DNA of 64,000 bases from Telluria antibiotica (GTDB taxonomy: Bacteria; Pseudomonadota; Gammaproteobacteria; Burkholderiales; Burkholderiaceae_D), in assembly GCF_011682055.1 (NCBI RefSeq), contig NZ_JAAQOM010000006.1, forward strand, positions 248,001 through 312,000, read 5' to 3'. A program made the position numbers and the translations under genes. The notes beneath the pieces are model-generated. The model made no database searches and had not been told where the DNA came from. It saw only the letters and a list, made by a program, of their open reading frames with translations. The number at the start of each line of letters is the position of its first letter. Positions within the stretch are counted from its first letter, which is position 1. Of the stretch, positions 1-8,597 are shown in pieces.

Positions 1-300
1 GGCCCGCAAGTGATCGAGCAGGAAGCCGGTGTCGGCGAATTCGATGCGCGTCAGCGCGCGCTGATCTGGGGCCTGACGGGCGGCGAACAGCGCACGGTCA
101 CACACTTGGCGGACGCCTGCGTGGAGGACGACACGGCCCAAGTGCGCGCCACGGTCGCCGCCCTGTTCGCGCGCGGCGCCCCGGCCGTGCACCGCAGCGA
201 CCGCACGGCCGACTTCCTCGCCTGCCTCGCGCGGGTCGACACGACTACCCAGGCGACGCCCGATGACGTGCGCCGCATCTACGGAAAAGGACTCGGATGA
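1..300 (+). CDS. mdcD: Malonate decarboxylase beta subunit, C-terminal part
   Basis: The frame is open from the first base and ends at TGA 298-300; the start lies outside the window, so only the last 99 residues are seen. The segment GPQVIEQEAGVGEFDA is the conserved C-terminal stretch of MdcD, which with MdcE forms the carboxyltransferase-like decarboxylase acting on malonyl-S-ACP in the biotin-independent cytosolic malonate decarboxylase. The next gene, mdcE, starts inside this stop codon (ATGA overlap), which fits translational coupling of two subunits of one complex. The identity rests on this short tail plus five matching downstream genes. Confidence 0.85.
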   Translation, partial: GPQVIEQEAGVGEFDARQRALIWGLTGGEQRTVTHLADACVEDDTAQVRATVAALFARGAPAVHRSDRTADFLACLARVDTTTQATPDDVRRIYGKGLG

Positions 301-1124
301 TGGAAGCGACGACCTACCACGCCTCGCGCGGCGCGATGTGGCTGCGGCTGCTGACGGGGGGCGCTCATCCCGTCCACGACTGGACGACGGTGCACGCCTG
401 CGACGCCATCCTCGCCGGCCGGCCCGCGCGCTACATCGCTGTCGTGCCCGACCCGGACAACGGCTTCCCGCGCGCCCGCAACGGCGAAGTGGGCCTCGTC
501 GAGGGCTGGCGCCTCGCGCAGGCCGTGCGCGACGTGATCGCACTGGACCGCGACACGACCGAGAAGCGGCCCATCGTCGCCGTCATCGACGTGCCGAGCC
601 AGGCATACGGCCGGCGCGAGGAAGCCTACGGCATCCACCAGGCGCTGGCGGCGGCAGTGGCCGCCTATGCCGACGCACGCCAGGCCGGCCACCCCGTCAT
701 CGGCCTGATCGTCGGCCTCGCGATGTCGGGCGCCTTCCTCGCCCACGGTTACCAGGCGAACCGCCTGATCGCACTGGACGATCCAACCGTCGCCGTGCAC
801 GCGATGGGCAAGGCCTCCGCCGCGCGCGTGACGTTGCGCTCCGTCGAAGCGCTGGAGAAGCTGGCCGCCAGCGTCCCGCCGATGGCCTACGACATCAGGA
901 GCTTCGCGTCGCTCGGCATCCTGCACGACGTGCTGGCGCTGACGAATCTCGCGCTGCCGGACGAACAGGACATCGCCCTCGTGCACGGCGCGCTGGAGGC
1001 TGCGCTGGCCGACATCCTCGAGGACCCGCGGCGCGATCTCGCCTGCCGCCTGGGCGGCGCCCACCGGGCCGCGTCGCGCCGCGTGCGCGACCTGCTCGCC
1101 ACGGAATGGGAGGCCGCCGACTAG
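297..1124 (+). CDS. mdcE: Malonate decarboxylase gamma subunit
   Basis: A 275-residue protein of the crotonase/carboxyltransferase fold, the usual size of MdcE. It partners MdcD to decarboxylate malonyl-S-ACP to acetyl-S-ACP and CO2. Supporting segments are the central VIGLIVGLAMSGAFLAHG stretch, typical of the oxyanion-hole region of these carboxyltransferase halves, and AVHAMGKASAARVT. ATG 297 and ATG 300 are adjacent; either overlaps the mdcD stop, so the start is uncertain by one codon. The gene is followed by a GC-rich hairpin with a T-run before madL, which may lower expression of the transporter and accessory genes relative to the catalytic subunits. Confidence 0.92.
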   Translation: MMEATTYHASRGAMWLRLLTGGAHPVHDWTTVHACDAILAGRPARYIAVVPDPDNGFPRARNGEVGLVEGWRLAQAVRDVIALDRDTTEKRPIVAVIDVPSQAYGRREEAYGIHQALAAAVAAYADARQAGHPVIGLIVGLAMSGAFLAHGYQANRLIALDDPTVAVHAMGKASAARVTLRSVEALEKLAASVPPMAYDIRSFASLGILHDVLALTNLALPDEQDIALVHGALEAALADILEDPRRDLACRLGGAHRAASRRVRDLLATEWEAAD

Positions 1125-1141
1125 CTACCCGCAGTACCCAC

Positions 1142-1181
1142 CCGGCCGCCAATAACGATAAACACGGCCGGCACCTTTTTT
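1142..1181 (+). terminator. Intrinsic-terminator-like hairpin between mdcE and madL
   Basis: CCGGCCG (1142-1148) pairs perfectly with CGGCCGG (1165-1171) across a 16-base loop. After CACC there is a run of six T (1176-1181). The stem is all G/C but short, and the T-run is displaced by four bases, so partial termination inside the operon is more likely than a full stop. The ribosome binding site of madL lies just downstream. Confidence 0.45.
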
Positions 1182-1203
1182 CTTGGACGAAGAGGAGACA
1201 CAC

Positions 1204-1611
1204 ATGATTATCTATGGAACCGCATTGCTGGCCGTCTGCCACCTGCTCGGCATCTTCCTGGGCGACCTGCTCGGCGCGCTGCTGGGCGCCAAGACCAACG
1301 TGGGCGGGGTCGGCATCGCCATGATCCTGCTGATTTGCGCCCGCCTGTGGCTGCACAAGCGCGGGCTGATGCCGGCGCAGACCGAGATGGGCGTCGCGTT
1401 CTGGGGCGCGATGTACATCCCCGTCGTCGTCGCCATGGCCGCGCAGCAGAACGTCGTGTCGGCGCTGCGCAGCGGCCCCGTCGCGCTGCTCGCCGCCTTC
1501 GCTTCGGTGCTCGTGTGCGCCGGCTGCATCTCCCTGATCAACCGCGGCGAGCGCCCGGCGCCCGACACGGAAGCCGACGCCGAAGCCCGCGTCGCCACGC
1601 AACGCGCCTGA
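1204..1611 (+). CDS. madL: Malonate transporter subunit MadL
   Basis: A 135-residue membrane protein with about four hydrophobic segments. The N-terminus MIIYGTALLAVCHLLG and the glycine-rich NVGGVGIAMILLICARLW are characteristic of MadL, the small partner of MadM in the sodium-dependent malonate importer of the inner membrane. AGAGGAG at 1191-1197 sits 6 bases before ATG 1204, which decides this start over an in-frame upstream ATG at 1183. MadM follows after 10 bases. The charged C-terminal tail is probably cytoplasmic. Confidence 0.93.
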   Translation: MIIYGTALLAVCHLLGIFLGDLLGALLGAKTNVGGVGIAMILLICARLWLHKRGLMPAQTEMGVAFWGAMYIPVVVAMAAQQNVVSALRSGPVALLAAFASVLVCAGCISLINRGERPAPDTEADAEARVATQRA

Positions 1612-1621
1612 GAGGACCATC

Positions 1622-2386
1622 ATGCTCGAACTCCTGGAAAAGACCGCCAAACACAACGGCCTCGTGCTGGCCTTCGCCCTCGTGGGCCTCGTGATGATCG
1701 TATCGATGCAGCTGTCGCGCCGCCTGACATTCGGCCGCGTGCACGGTTCCGCCATCGCCATCCTCATCGGCCTGGGCCTCGCCTACTGGGGCGGCATCCA
1801 GACCGGGGGCCAGAAAGGCCTCGCGGACGTCACGTTGTTCGCCGGCGTCGGCCTGATGGGCGGCGCCATGCTGCGCGACTTCGCCATCGTCGCCACCGCG
1901 TTCGAAGTGCAGGTGGTGGAAGCGAAAAAGGCGGGCCTCGTGGGCGCCGTCGCGCTGATGCTCGGCACGGTGCTGCCCTTCATCGTCGGCGCCAGCGTCG
2001 CATGGGGCTTCGGCTACCGCGACGCCGTCAGCATCACGACCATCGGCGCCGGCGCCGTCACGTATATCGTCGGTCCGGTGACGGGCGCGGCGATCGGCGC
2101 AAGCTCGGAAATCATGGCGCTGTCGATCGCCACGGGCCTCGTCAAGGCGATCATGGTCATGGTCGGCACGCCGATGGCCGCGCGCTTCCTGCGCCTGTCC
2201 ACGCCGCGCTCCGCGATGGTGTTCGGCGGCCTCGCCGGCACCGTCAGCGGCGTCTCGGCCGGCCTGGCCGCCACCGACCGCCGCCTCGTGCCGTACGGCG
2301 CCCTCGTGGCCACGTTCCACACGGGCCTCGGCTGCCTGCTCGGGCCGTCGCTGCTGTACTTCGCCACCCGCTCGCTGGTGGGCTGA
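1622..2386 (+). CDS. madM: Malonate transporter subunit MadM
   Basis: A 254-residue polytopic membrane protein and the main subunit of the MadLM malonate:sodium symporter. Hydrophobic helices alternate with glycine-rich turns (for example FAGVGLMGGAMLRDFAIVAT and TIGAGAVTYIVGPVTGAAIG), as in the MadM family, and the length is normal. It is 10 bases downstream of madL and one base upstream of the GTG of mdcG, so the genes are co-transcribed. It supplies the substrate for the decarboxylase encoded around it. Confidence 0.93.
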   Translation: MLELLEKTAKHNGLVLAFALVGLVMIVSMQLSRRLTFGRVHGSAIAILIGLGLAYWGGIQTGGQKGLADVTLFAGVGLMGGAMLRDFAIVATAFEVQVVEAKKAGLVGAVALMLGTVLPFIVGASVAWGFGYRDAVSITTIGAGAVTYIVGPVTGAAIGASSEIMALSIATGLVKAIMVMVGTPMAARFLRLSTPRSAMVFGGLAGTVSGVSAGLAATDRRLVPYGALVATFHTGLGCLLGPSLLYFATRSLVG

Positions 2387-2387
2387 C

Positions 2388-2990
2388 GTGAACGCGCCCC
2401 GTCCGCACGACCTGCTGTTCGCGCGCGACGCGGGCGCGTTCACGTGCGCGGGCGCGCGGCCGGACTGGTTCGATGCCGGGGCGCCGCTCGTCGTGCGGCG
2501 TCAGGCGACGCCGCCCGGCATCGTGGCCGTCGGCGCGCGCGGGCTGCACCGCAACGAGCGCTGTCCAGGCCACGTCGCGCTCGACGCGGTCGCGTCGATC
2601 CTGACGCCGCGCATGTTGGCGCACCGGGCGCACGCGGCGGACGCCGATTTCCCCTGCATCGCCGCCCTGCGCGCACTGGCACCGCGGCTGGACGCCCTCG
2701 ACGTGGACTGGGGCCCGGCCGGCGGTGCCGGCTACTGGCTCGCGTGCGGACTCCCCGTGTTGCGCGCGACGAGCGACCTCGATCTGCTCGTCCGCCTGCC
2801 GCGCCGGCCTGCCGCAGCGACGCTGGCAGCCCTCGCCGGGCTGCGGGACGGCCAACCCTGCCGCATCGACATCCAGGTCGACACGGGCGCCGGCGGCTTC
2901 GCCCTTGCCGAATACGTGCGTGGCGGCGGCGTGTTGTTGAAGACGGACGCGGGGCCGCGCCTCGTCGCCGACCCGTGGGAGCCGGCATGA
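2388..2990 (+). CDS. mdcG: Malonate decarboxylase holo-ACP synthase (phosphoribosyl-dephospho-CoA transferase)
   Basis: A 200-residue protein of MdcG size that attaches the 2'-(5''-phosphoribosyl)-3'-dephospho-CoA prosthetic group to the MdcC acyl carrier protein. It begins with PRPHDLLFARDAGAF and carries a nucleotidyltransferase-like LRATSDLDLLVRLP segment with paired acidic residues that should bind metal. The start is GTG 2388, one base after the madM stop. Its stop overlaps the mdcH start (ATGA, 2987-2990). mdcB, which makes the prosthetic-group precursor, is not in the window. Confidence 0.9.
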   Translation: MNAPRPHDLLFARDAGAFTCAGARPDWFDAGAPLVVRRQATPPGIVAVGARGLHRNERCPGHVALDAVASILTPRMLAHRAHAADADFPCIAALRALAPRLDALDVDWGPAGGAGYWLACGLPVLRATSDLDLLVRLPRRPAAATLAALAGLRDGQPCRIDIQVDTGAGGFALAEYVRGGGVLLKTDAGPRLVADPWEPA

Positions 2991-3913
2991 GCGTCCTGTT
3001 CACGTTCCCGGGCCAGGGCGCGCAGAAGCCGGGCATGCTGCATGCGCTGCCGGACCACGAGGCTGCCGCGTACACGCTCGCGCAAGCGTCGGCGGCGCTG
3101 GGCCGCAACGTGCTCGCGCTGGATACGACGGACGCGCTGCGCTCCACGGTCGCCGTCCAGCTGGCACTGCTCGTGGCCGGTGTCGCGACGGCGCGCGTGC
3201 TGGACGCGCTGGGCGCGCCGCCGCACATGGTGGCCGGCTTGTCGATCGGTGCGTGGCCCGCGGCCGTCGTCGCGGGCGTGCTCGATTTCACCGATGCGGT
3301 CCGCCTCGTCGAGTTGCGCGCCCGGCTCATGGAAGACGCATACCCGTCCGGCTACGGCATGACGGCGATCGGCGGCCTCACGCGCCAGCAGCTGGCGCCG
3401 CTGGTCGCGCACGTCCACGGCCCGGACACGCCCGTGTACGTCGCCAACCTGAACGCCCCGCGCCAGCTCGTCGTTGCGGGCGCGGCCGCAGCGCTGGACG
3501 CCGTCGCCGCGCTGGCGCTCGACCACGGCGCCCACCGCGCGGAACGCCTGGCCGTCGCCGTGCCCTCGCACTGTCCGCTGCTCGACGAGCAGGCCCGTAC
3601 GCTGGCCTGCGCCGTCGCGCAAGTCCCGCGCCGGCGGCCGCGCCTCACCTACGTCAGCAGCAGCAAGGCGCGCGCCCTGTTCGATGCGGACGCCATCGTC
3701 GCCGACCTCGCCGGGAACATGGCGCGCCCCGTGCTGTGGGCCGACACGTCGCGCCACGCGTGGGAACGGGGCGCCCGCGTCGCACTGGAGATGCCCAGCG
3801 GCTCAGTGCTGACACGGCTCGCGCAGGATGCCGATTTCGCCGCGTGCACCGCCCTGTGCGTCGACGGCAACCGCCTCGACACGCTCGTGCAGATCGTACG
3901 CGACGCCCGCTAG
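2987..3913 (+). CDS. mdcH: Malonate decarboxylase malonyltransferase (ACP S-malonyltransferase)
   Basis: A 308-residue FabD-like acyltransferase that loads malonyl from malonyl-CoA onto the decarboxylase ACP to prime the cycle. It opens with FTFPGQGAQKPGM, the classic malonyltransferase N-terminus, and has the nucleophile elbow GLSIG with Ser86. A histidine in VAVPSHCPLLDEQ occupies the expected catalytic His region. The frame is open further upstream, but ATG 2987, overlapping the mdcG stop, gives the correct N-terminus. It is the last gene of the operon; a 116-bp gap precedes the next gene. Confidence 0.92.
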   Translation: MSVLFTFPGQGAQKPGMLHALPDHEAAAYTLAQASAALGRNVLALDTTDALRSTVAVQLALLVAGVATARVLDALGAPPHMVAGLSIGAWPAAVVAGVLDFTDAVRLVELRARLMEDAYPSGYGMTAIGGLTRQQLAPLVAHVHGPDTPVYVANLNAPRQLVVAGAAAALDAVAALALDHGAHRAERLAVAVPSHCPLLDEQARTLACAVAQVPRRRPRLTYVSSSKARALFDADAIVADLAGNMARPVLWADTSRHAWERGARVALEMPSGSVLTRLAQDADFAACTALCVDGNRLDTLVQIVRDAR

Positions 3914-4029
3914 GCCGTACTTGCCATACCCAATAAACACGGGCGGATCCGCGCAACAACGCGCTTGCCGTCCGCAGCGCCATATCGATCTGGTAAGCTC
4001 GGCGGTCGACGACACGACGAGGAGACGAC

Positions 4030-5817
4030 ATGACGGCAGGCTTTCCACGCTCCCCCGCCTGGGCCACCCGCTACCTGCTGTGCATCGCCGGCATGGGCGG
4101 TCTGCTGTACGGGATCGACGTGGGCATCATCGCCGGCGCGCTGCCCTATCTCGAATCGACGGCAGCGCTGGCGTGGAAGCTGAATGCCCAGCAGCTCAGC
4201 TTCATCGTCGCCGCGGTGCTGCTCGGCTCCGTGCTGTCGTCGCTGTTCGCGGGCCTGCTGGCGGACGTCGTCGGCCGCCGCCCCGCGATGGTCCTGTCCG
4301 GCGCGCTGTTCGTCGCCAGCATCCCGCTCATTGCCCTCGCGGACGGCTATGTGCCGCTGCTGTGCGGGCGGCTGCTGCAAGGTGTCAGCGGTGGCCTCAT
4401 CGGCGTGATCGTTCCGCTGTACCTCGCCGAATGCATGGATGCGCGCCGGCGCGGCCGGGGCGCCGCCCTGTTCCAGCTGCTGTTGACGGTAGGCCTCGTG
4501 GCCGCGGCCGTCGTCGGCCTCGTGCAGGCGCGCAGCGTGCAGGCGGCGACGGATGTCGCTGCGACACTCCCCGAAGCGGCGCGCGCCGCCGCCGTGCTGG
4601 CGGCCAAGGACCACGCGTGGCGCGCCATCTTCTGGGCCTGCCTCACGCCCGGCATCGTGTTCACCGCGGGCTGCCTGCTGCTGGCGGAATCGCCGCGCTG
4701 GCTGGCGCAACGGGGCCGGCTCGACGCGGCGCGCGCGGTGCTGCTGCGCACCCGTGCTGCCGCCGACGCCGAGCGCGAACTGGCCGAGATCGCGCGACCG
4801 CAGGCGCAAGCGGCCCGCGGCGCCGACCCGCTGCTGTCGCGCCGCTACGTGCTGCCGTTCCTGCTCGCATGCCTGATCCTCGCCTGCAACCAGGCGACGG
4901 GGATCAATTCCGTGCTGGCCTATGTCGTCAACATCCTGAACCGCGCGGGCCTGGCGGGCGCGAACGCCAACCTGGCGGACGTGCTGCTGAAGGTGCTGAA
5001 CGCCGTGATGACGGTCGTCGCCGTGCTCCTCGTCGACCGCAAGGGACGCCGCTTCCTGCTGATGACCGGCACGGCCGGCATCGTCGTCGCGCTGCTCGGC
5101 GTCGGCCTGCTGTTCCGCGCGAACGAGGTGCAGCAGCGCGACGTGCTGGCCCAGGTGTCACGGCTGGCGCGCGACGACGGCCTCGCGCTGCGGCTTGACG
5201 CACCCACGTTGCGCGCACTGGGCGCCGATCCGTCCGGCCCGCCGCAGGTGCTGACGGTCGCCTATGCCTATGGTCCGTTCACCAACGTGGCCAGCATCCG
5301 CAGCGACGATCCCGCGCTGCCGGCACTGCAGGCGCGCCGCGCCGACACCGTCCAGCCGGACAGCGTGATCGGCACGTTCTTCCGCCGCCTGCACCTGAAC
5401 CCGTTCCCCGACCCGGCGGCGGCCGCGGAGAGCCCGCTCGTGATCGAGAAGGCCCAGGTCGGCCCGCTGCCGGGTACGCGCCACGGCTGGCTCGTGGCAG
5501 CGGCGATCTGCCTGTTCGTCGCCAGCTTCGCCGTCGGCCCGGGCGTGTGCGTGTGGCTCGCGTTGTCCGAGCTGATGCCCACCCGGATCCGCTCGAACGG
5601 CATGAGCATCGCGCTGTTGATCAACCAGTTCGTGTCGACGTCGATCGCCGCCGTGTTCCTGCCGACCGTCGGGCGCCACGGCTATTCGACGATCTTCTTC
5701 TTCGGCGCCGCCTGCACCGTCGTCTACTTCCTCGCATCGGCGTTCCTGCTGCCGGAGACGCGCGGCAAGACGCTGGAAGAGATCGACGCGCAGTTCGCGC
5801 GGCCCGCCGCGAAGTGA
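4030..5817 (+). CDS. MFS sugar porter family transporter with a large periplasmic loop
   Basis: A 595-residue inner-membrane transporter of the sugar porter family. Family signatures are present in order: DVVGRRP after TM2, AESPRWLAQRGR in the central loop, NQATGINSVLAY in TM7, DRKGRR between TM8 and TM9 and PETRGKTLEEID at the C-terminus. It is about 100 residues longer than typical members (460-490), because of a mostly hydrophilic insertion of roughly 110 residues between TM9 and TM10. A second short helical insert lies between TM5 and TM6. It could carry a pentose or hexose with protons. It is the only sugar permease seen in the window, 20 kb from the hemicellulose genes, and a functional link is unproven. 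Confidence 0.88.
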   Translation: MTAGFPRSPAWATRYLLCIAGMGGLLYGIDVGIIAGALPYLESTAALAWKLNAQQLSFIVAAVLLGSVLSSLFAGLLADVVGRRPAMVLSGALFVASIPLIALADGYVPLLCGRLLQGVSGGLIGVIVPLYLAECMDARRRGRGAALFQLLLTVGLVAAAVVGLVQARSVQAATDVAATLPEAARAAAVLAAKDHAWRAIFWACLTPGIVFTAGCLLLAESPRWLAQRGRLDAARAVLLRTRAAADAERELAEIARPQAQAARGADPLLSRRYVLPFLLACLILACNQATGINSVLAYVVNILNRAGLAGANANLADVLLKVLNAVMTVVAVLLVDRKGRRFLLMTGTAGIVVALLGVGLLFRANEVQQRDVLAQVSRLARDDGLALRLDAPTLRALGADPSGPPQVLTVAYAYGPFTNVASIRSDDPALPALQARRADTVQPDSVIGTFFRRLHLNPFPDPAAAAESPLVIEKAQVGPLPGTRHGWLVAAAICLFVASFAVGPGVCVWLALSELMPTRIRSNGMSIALLINQFVSTSIAAVFLPTVGRHGYSTIFFFGAACTVVYFLASAFLLPETRGKTLEEIDAQFARPAAK

Positions 5818-5827
5818 GCCCTGCCGG

Positions 5828-6184
5828 CTAGAGGTGCTGGAGGATGTTGAGAAGGCGCCCGAACGGATCGCGGATGAAGAAGCGGCGCACGCCCCACGGC
5901 TCCGCTGCCGGGCCGTACTCGGGCGCGAGGCCGGCAGCCGCCGCGCGGCGCAATACCTCGTCCAGGTCGTCGACCTCGATCGACAGGTCCGGCACGGGCG
6001 TGCCGTTACCGCCCTCCGCCGCGAAACTCAGCTGCGGCGCGGGATTGCCGCCGCCGCTGCCGGCCAACGTGACGATCCAGCCATGGTCCATCACGACTTC
6101 CATGTCGAGAATGCCGCCGTAGAATGCCAGCGCCTGCGCGTTGTCGGCGGTATGGACATTGGCAACGATGCGTTTGACGCCCAT
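5828..6184 (-). CDS. VOC (glyoxalase/bleomycin resistance) family protein
   Basis: A 118-residue single-domain protein with the paired beta-alpha-beta-beta-beta modules of the vicinal oxygen chelate superfamily. Visible landmarks are ANVHTADNAQALAFY at the N-terminus and WGVRRFFIRDPFGRLLNIL at the C-terminus. Members bind a divalent metal or sequester drugs; the substrate here cannot be read. Its ATG at 6184 abuts the stop of the upstream histidine kinase gene (6185-6187), so it is probably translationally coupled to it. It converges on the sugar porter with 10 bases between the stops. Confidence 0.8.
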   Translation of the reverse strand: MGVKRIVANVHTADNAQALAFYGGILDMEVVMDHGWIVTLAGSGGGNPAPQLSFAAEGGNGTPVPDLSIEVDDLDEVLRRAAAAGLAPEYGPAAEPWGVRRFFIRDPFGRLLNILQHL

Positions 6185-8545
6185 TCAATCTCCCATCGGG
6201 TTGGTGGCCCGGCGGCGCGCCACGTCCCCGAGCACGTCGAGGATGTCGGCCGCCATCACCGGCTTGACGAAATGGCGGTCGAAGCCGGCCGCCAGCGCGA
6301 GGTCGCGGTCGCGCGCCTGGCCGTAGCCGCTGACCGCGACGAGCGGCAAGGTCGCCATGCCCGGCAGCGCGCGCAGGCGGCGCGCCAGTTCGTGGCCGTC
6401 GAATTCCGGCAGGCCGATGTCGAGCACGCACAGGTCCGGCTTGTGCCCGGCCGCGTACGCGAGCGCCTGGCCGGGGCTGTGCCAGACCGTGGCGCGGTGG
6501 CCGACCGCTTCGATGTACATGGCGAGGATCTGGGCCGCGTCGACGTTGTCGTCGACGATCAGCACTTCGAGCGCCTGCTCCGGCGGCGCGGGCTGCGCCG
6601 CGCCCGGCCCGCCGCCGGCATCGTCGCCCTCCACGCGCAGGCGCGGCAACACGACGGTGAAGCGGCTGCCGCGGCCGGGCCCGTCGCTGTGCGCGGACAC
6701 CGTGCCGTCGTGCAGCTCAACGAGGCTCCTCACGAGCGCGAGGCCGATGCCGAGGCCACCCTGCGCGCGGTCGGCGCTGCGCTCTGCCTGTGAAAAGAGC
6801 TCGAACGCGCGCGCCGTCAGCTCCGGTGTCATGCCGATGCCGTTGTCGCACACGTCCACGGTCACGCACGCGTCGTCCACGCGCAGGTGCAGGTCGATGC
6901 GCCCGCCGTCCGGCGGCTGGCTCGGCGTGTACCGCGCGGCATTGCCGAGGATATTGGAGAACACCTGCACGAGCCGCTTGCGGTCGCCGGACACGAGGGC
7001 CTCGTCGGACGGCAGGTGCAGCTCCAGCCGATGGCCCTTGGCCTTGACCTGCGGGCGCGCCTGTTCGACGGCTTCCGCGATCGCCCCGGCCAGCGGCACG
7101 GGTGCGCGCTCGAGCGTGATCAGGCCGCGCGTCACGCGCGACACGTCCAGCAGGTCGTCGATCAGCCCCGTCATGTGGCGCGCCTGCCGGCCGATGATGG
7201 TCGTCACCTGGCGCACGCGCTCCTCGTCCGGACGGCCGACCTTCAGGAAGTCGGCGGCGGCCGTGATCGGCGCCAGCGGGTTACGCAGCTCATGGGCCAG
7301 CATCGCGAGGAACTCGTCCTTGCGCCGGTCCGCCTCGTGCAGCGCGCGCTGGGCTTCCTTGATCGGCGTGACGTCGACCATCACGGCCACGCCTTCCGTG
7401 GGCGGATCGTCCATCGTGATGGAGCCCATCTGCACGCTGACGCGGCTGCCGTCCTTGCGGAAGTATTCCTTCACGAGGTTCTCGATGCGGCCCACGGTGC
7501 GCAGCTGCGCCATCGCGCGCGCCGTCGCCTCCGCCCATTCCGGCGGCGTCAAGGTGCGCGATGCCAAGCCATCACGCTCGAAGTCCTCGCGCGTATAGCC
7601 CAGCATGTCGAGGAACGCCTGGTTCGTCTCGATGATCGTGCCGTCCATGCGGTAGCGCACGATGCCGACGACGTTCGATTCCGCGAGCCGGCGGAACCGC
7701 GCCTCGCTCTGGCGCAGTGCTTCCTCGTGGCGTTTTTGCTGGTCGATGTCCGTGCACGTGCCCATCCAGCGCACGATGCGCCCCTCGGCATCGCGCACGG
7801 GGAGCGCGCGGCCCAGCACCCAGCGGTACTCGCCGCTGCGGTGGCGCAGGCGGTATTCGATCTCGTACGGCGCGCCCGTCGCCAGCGACATGCGCCAGGC
7901 CGCCCACGCGTGTTCACGGTCGTCCTCGTGGAACATGGCGTTCCAGAGTTCGCCGTCCGTTTCGCCGTCGCGCATGCCGGTGAAGTCGTACCAGTGCTGG
8001 TTGTAGTAGTCGTGGTAACCGTCCGGCAGCGTCGACCACACCATCTGCGGCATCGCGTCGGCGACGGCGCGAAAGCCCGCGTCGCCGGCCGGCAGCGCGG
8101 CAGGACCGCAGGCTGTGCAGGTGAAGCCCCGCACCGTGCCCTCCAGGTCGCGCAGCGGCGCGAAGGCGAGGTCCAGCCACGGCGCGGTGCCGGCAGCGCC
8201 CGCAGTGCGCAGGCACTGATCGACGCGGAACGCTGCGCCGCCCAGCGCGCGCGCCGCGTGTACCGCCAGCCCGTCCCACGCCGCGGGCCAGTCGGACAGG
8301 CGCGCGCCGAACAGGCCCGGATGGTACGTCCCCAGCAGCGGCGCCGCTGCGTCGTTGTACAGCACGCCCTGCGCGTCGCCCCAGGCGAGGAGCATGGGCA
8401 TCGGCGCGTCGAACAGGAAGCGCGCGGCGTGCGCGAGCGCGGGCGGCCACCCGGACGGCGCGCCGAGCGGCGACGCCGTCCAGTCGCACGCGCGCAGCGT
8501 CCCCTCGATGCCAAGTGCGGAAGACCTGCCGGCGAAATCGTTCAT
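6185..8545 (-). CDS. PAS-domain hybrid sensor histidine kinase with receiver domain
   Basis: A 786-residue cytosolic sensor with no membrane segment. Domain order: an N-terminal PAS-like region (about 25-150), a PAS/PAC with WYDFTG and MGTCTDIDQQ (about 155-272), a second PAS (about 278-400), HisKA with LAHELRNP (phospho-acceptor His418), HATPase_c with DNGIGM and GGLGIGLALV (about 500-635), and a receiver domain (660-775) with LIVDDN, Asp709 in VLDIGLP and Lys761. Such kinases pass phosphate to their own or another receiver; the signal is unknown. ATG 8545 was chosen because longer starts run into paoC; ATG 8587 is a possible alternative. It lies 52 bp after paoC and is directly joined to the VOC gene. 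Confidence 0.9.
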   Translation of the reverse strand: MNDFAGRSSALGIEGTLRACDWTASPLGAPSGWPPALAHAARFLFDAPMPMLLAWGDAQGVLYNDAAAPLLGTYHPGLFGARLSDWPAAWDGLAVHAARALGGAAFRVDQCLRTAGAAGTAPWLDLAFAPLRDLEGTVRGFTCTACGPAALPAGDAGFRAVADAMPQMVWSTLPDGYHDYYNQHWYDFTGMRDGETDGELWNAMFHEDDREHAWAAWRMSLATGAPYEIEYRLRHRSGEYRWVLGRALPVRDAEGRIVRWMGTCTDIDQQKRHEEALRQSEARFRRLAESNVVGIVRYRMDGTIIETNQAFLDMLGYTREDFERDGLASRTLTPPEWAEATARAMAQLRTVGRIENLVKEYFRKDGSRVSVQMGSITMDDPPTEGVAVMVDVTPIKEAQRALHEADRRKDEFLAMLAHELRNPLAPITAAADFLKVGRPDEERVRQVTTIIGRQARHMTGLIDDLLDVSRVTRGLITLERAPVPLAGAIAEAVEQARPQVKAKGHRLELHLPSDEALVSGDRKRLVQVFSNILGNAARYTPSQPPDGGRIDLHLRVDDACVTVDVCDNGIGMTPELTARAFELFSQAERSADRAQGGLGIGLALVRSLVELHDGTVSAHSDGPGRGSRFTVVLPRLRVEGDDAGGGPGAAQPAPPEQALEVLIVDDNVDAAQILAMYIEAVGHRATVWHSPGQALAYAAGHKPDLCVLDIGLPEFDGHELARRLRALPGMATLPLVAVSGYGQARDRDLALAAGFDRHFVKPVMAADILDVLGDVARRRATNPMGD

Positions 8546-8597
8546 GGCATCCTGTCGGTGGCGCGGCCGCGACACGGCGTCCGCCATTCTAGCCTGT

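Noticed and set aside
2444..2986. An N-terminal extension of mdcH
   Set aside because: It overlaps all of mdcG in another frame, whereas ATG 2987 gives the canonical malonyltransferase N-terminus.
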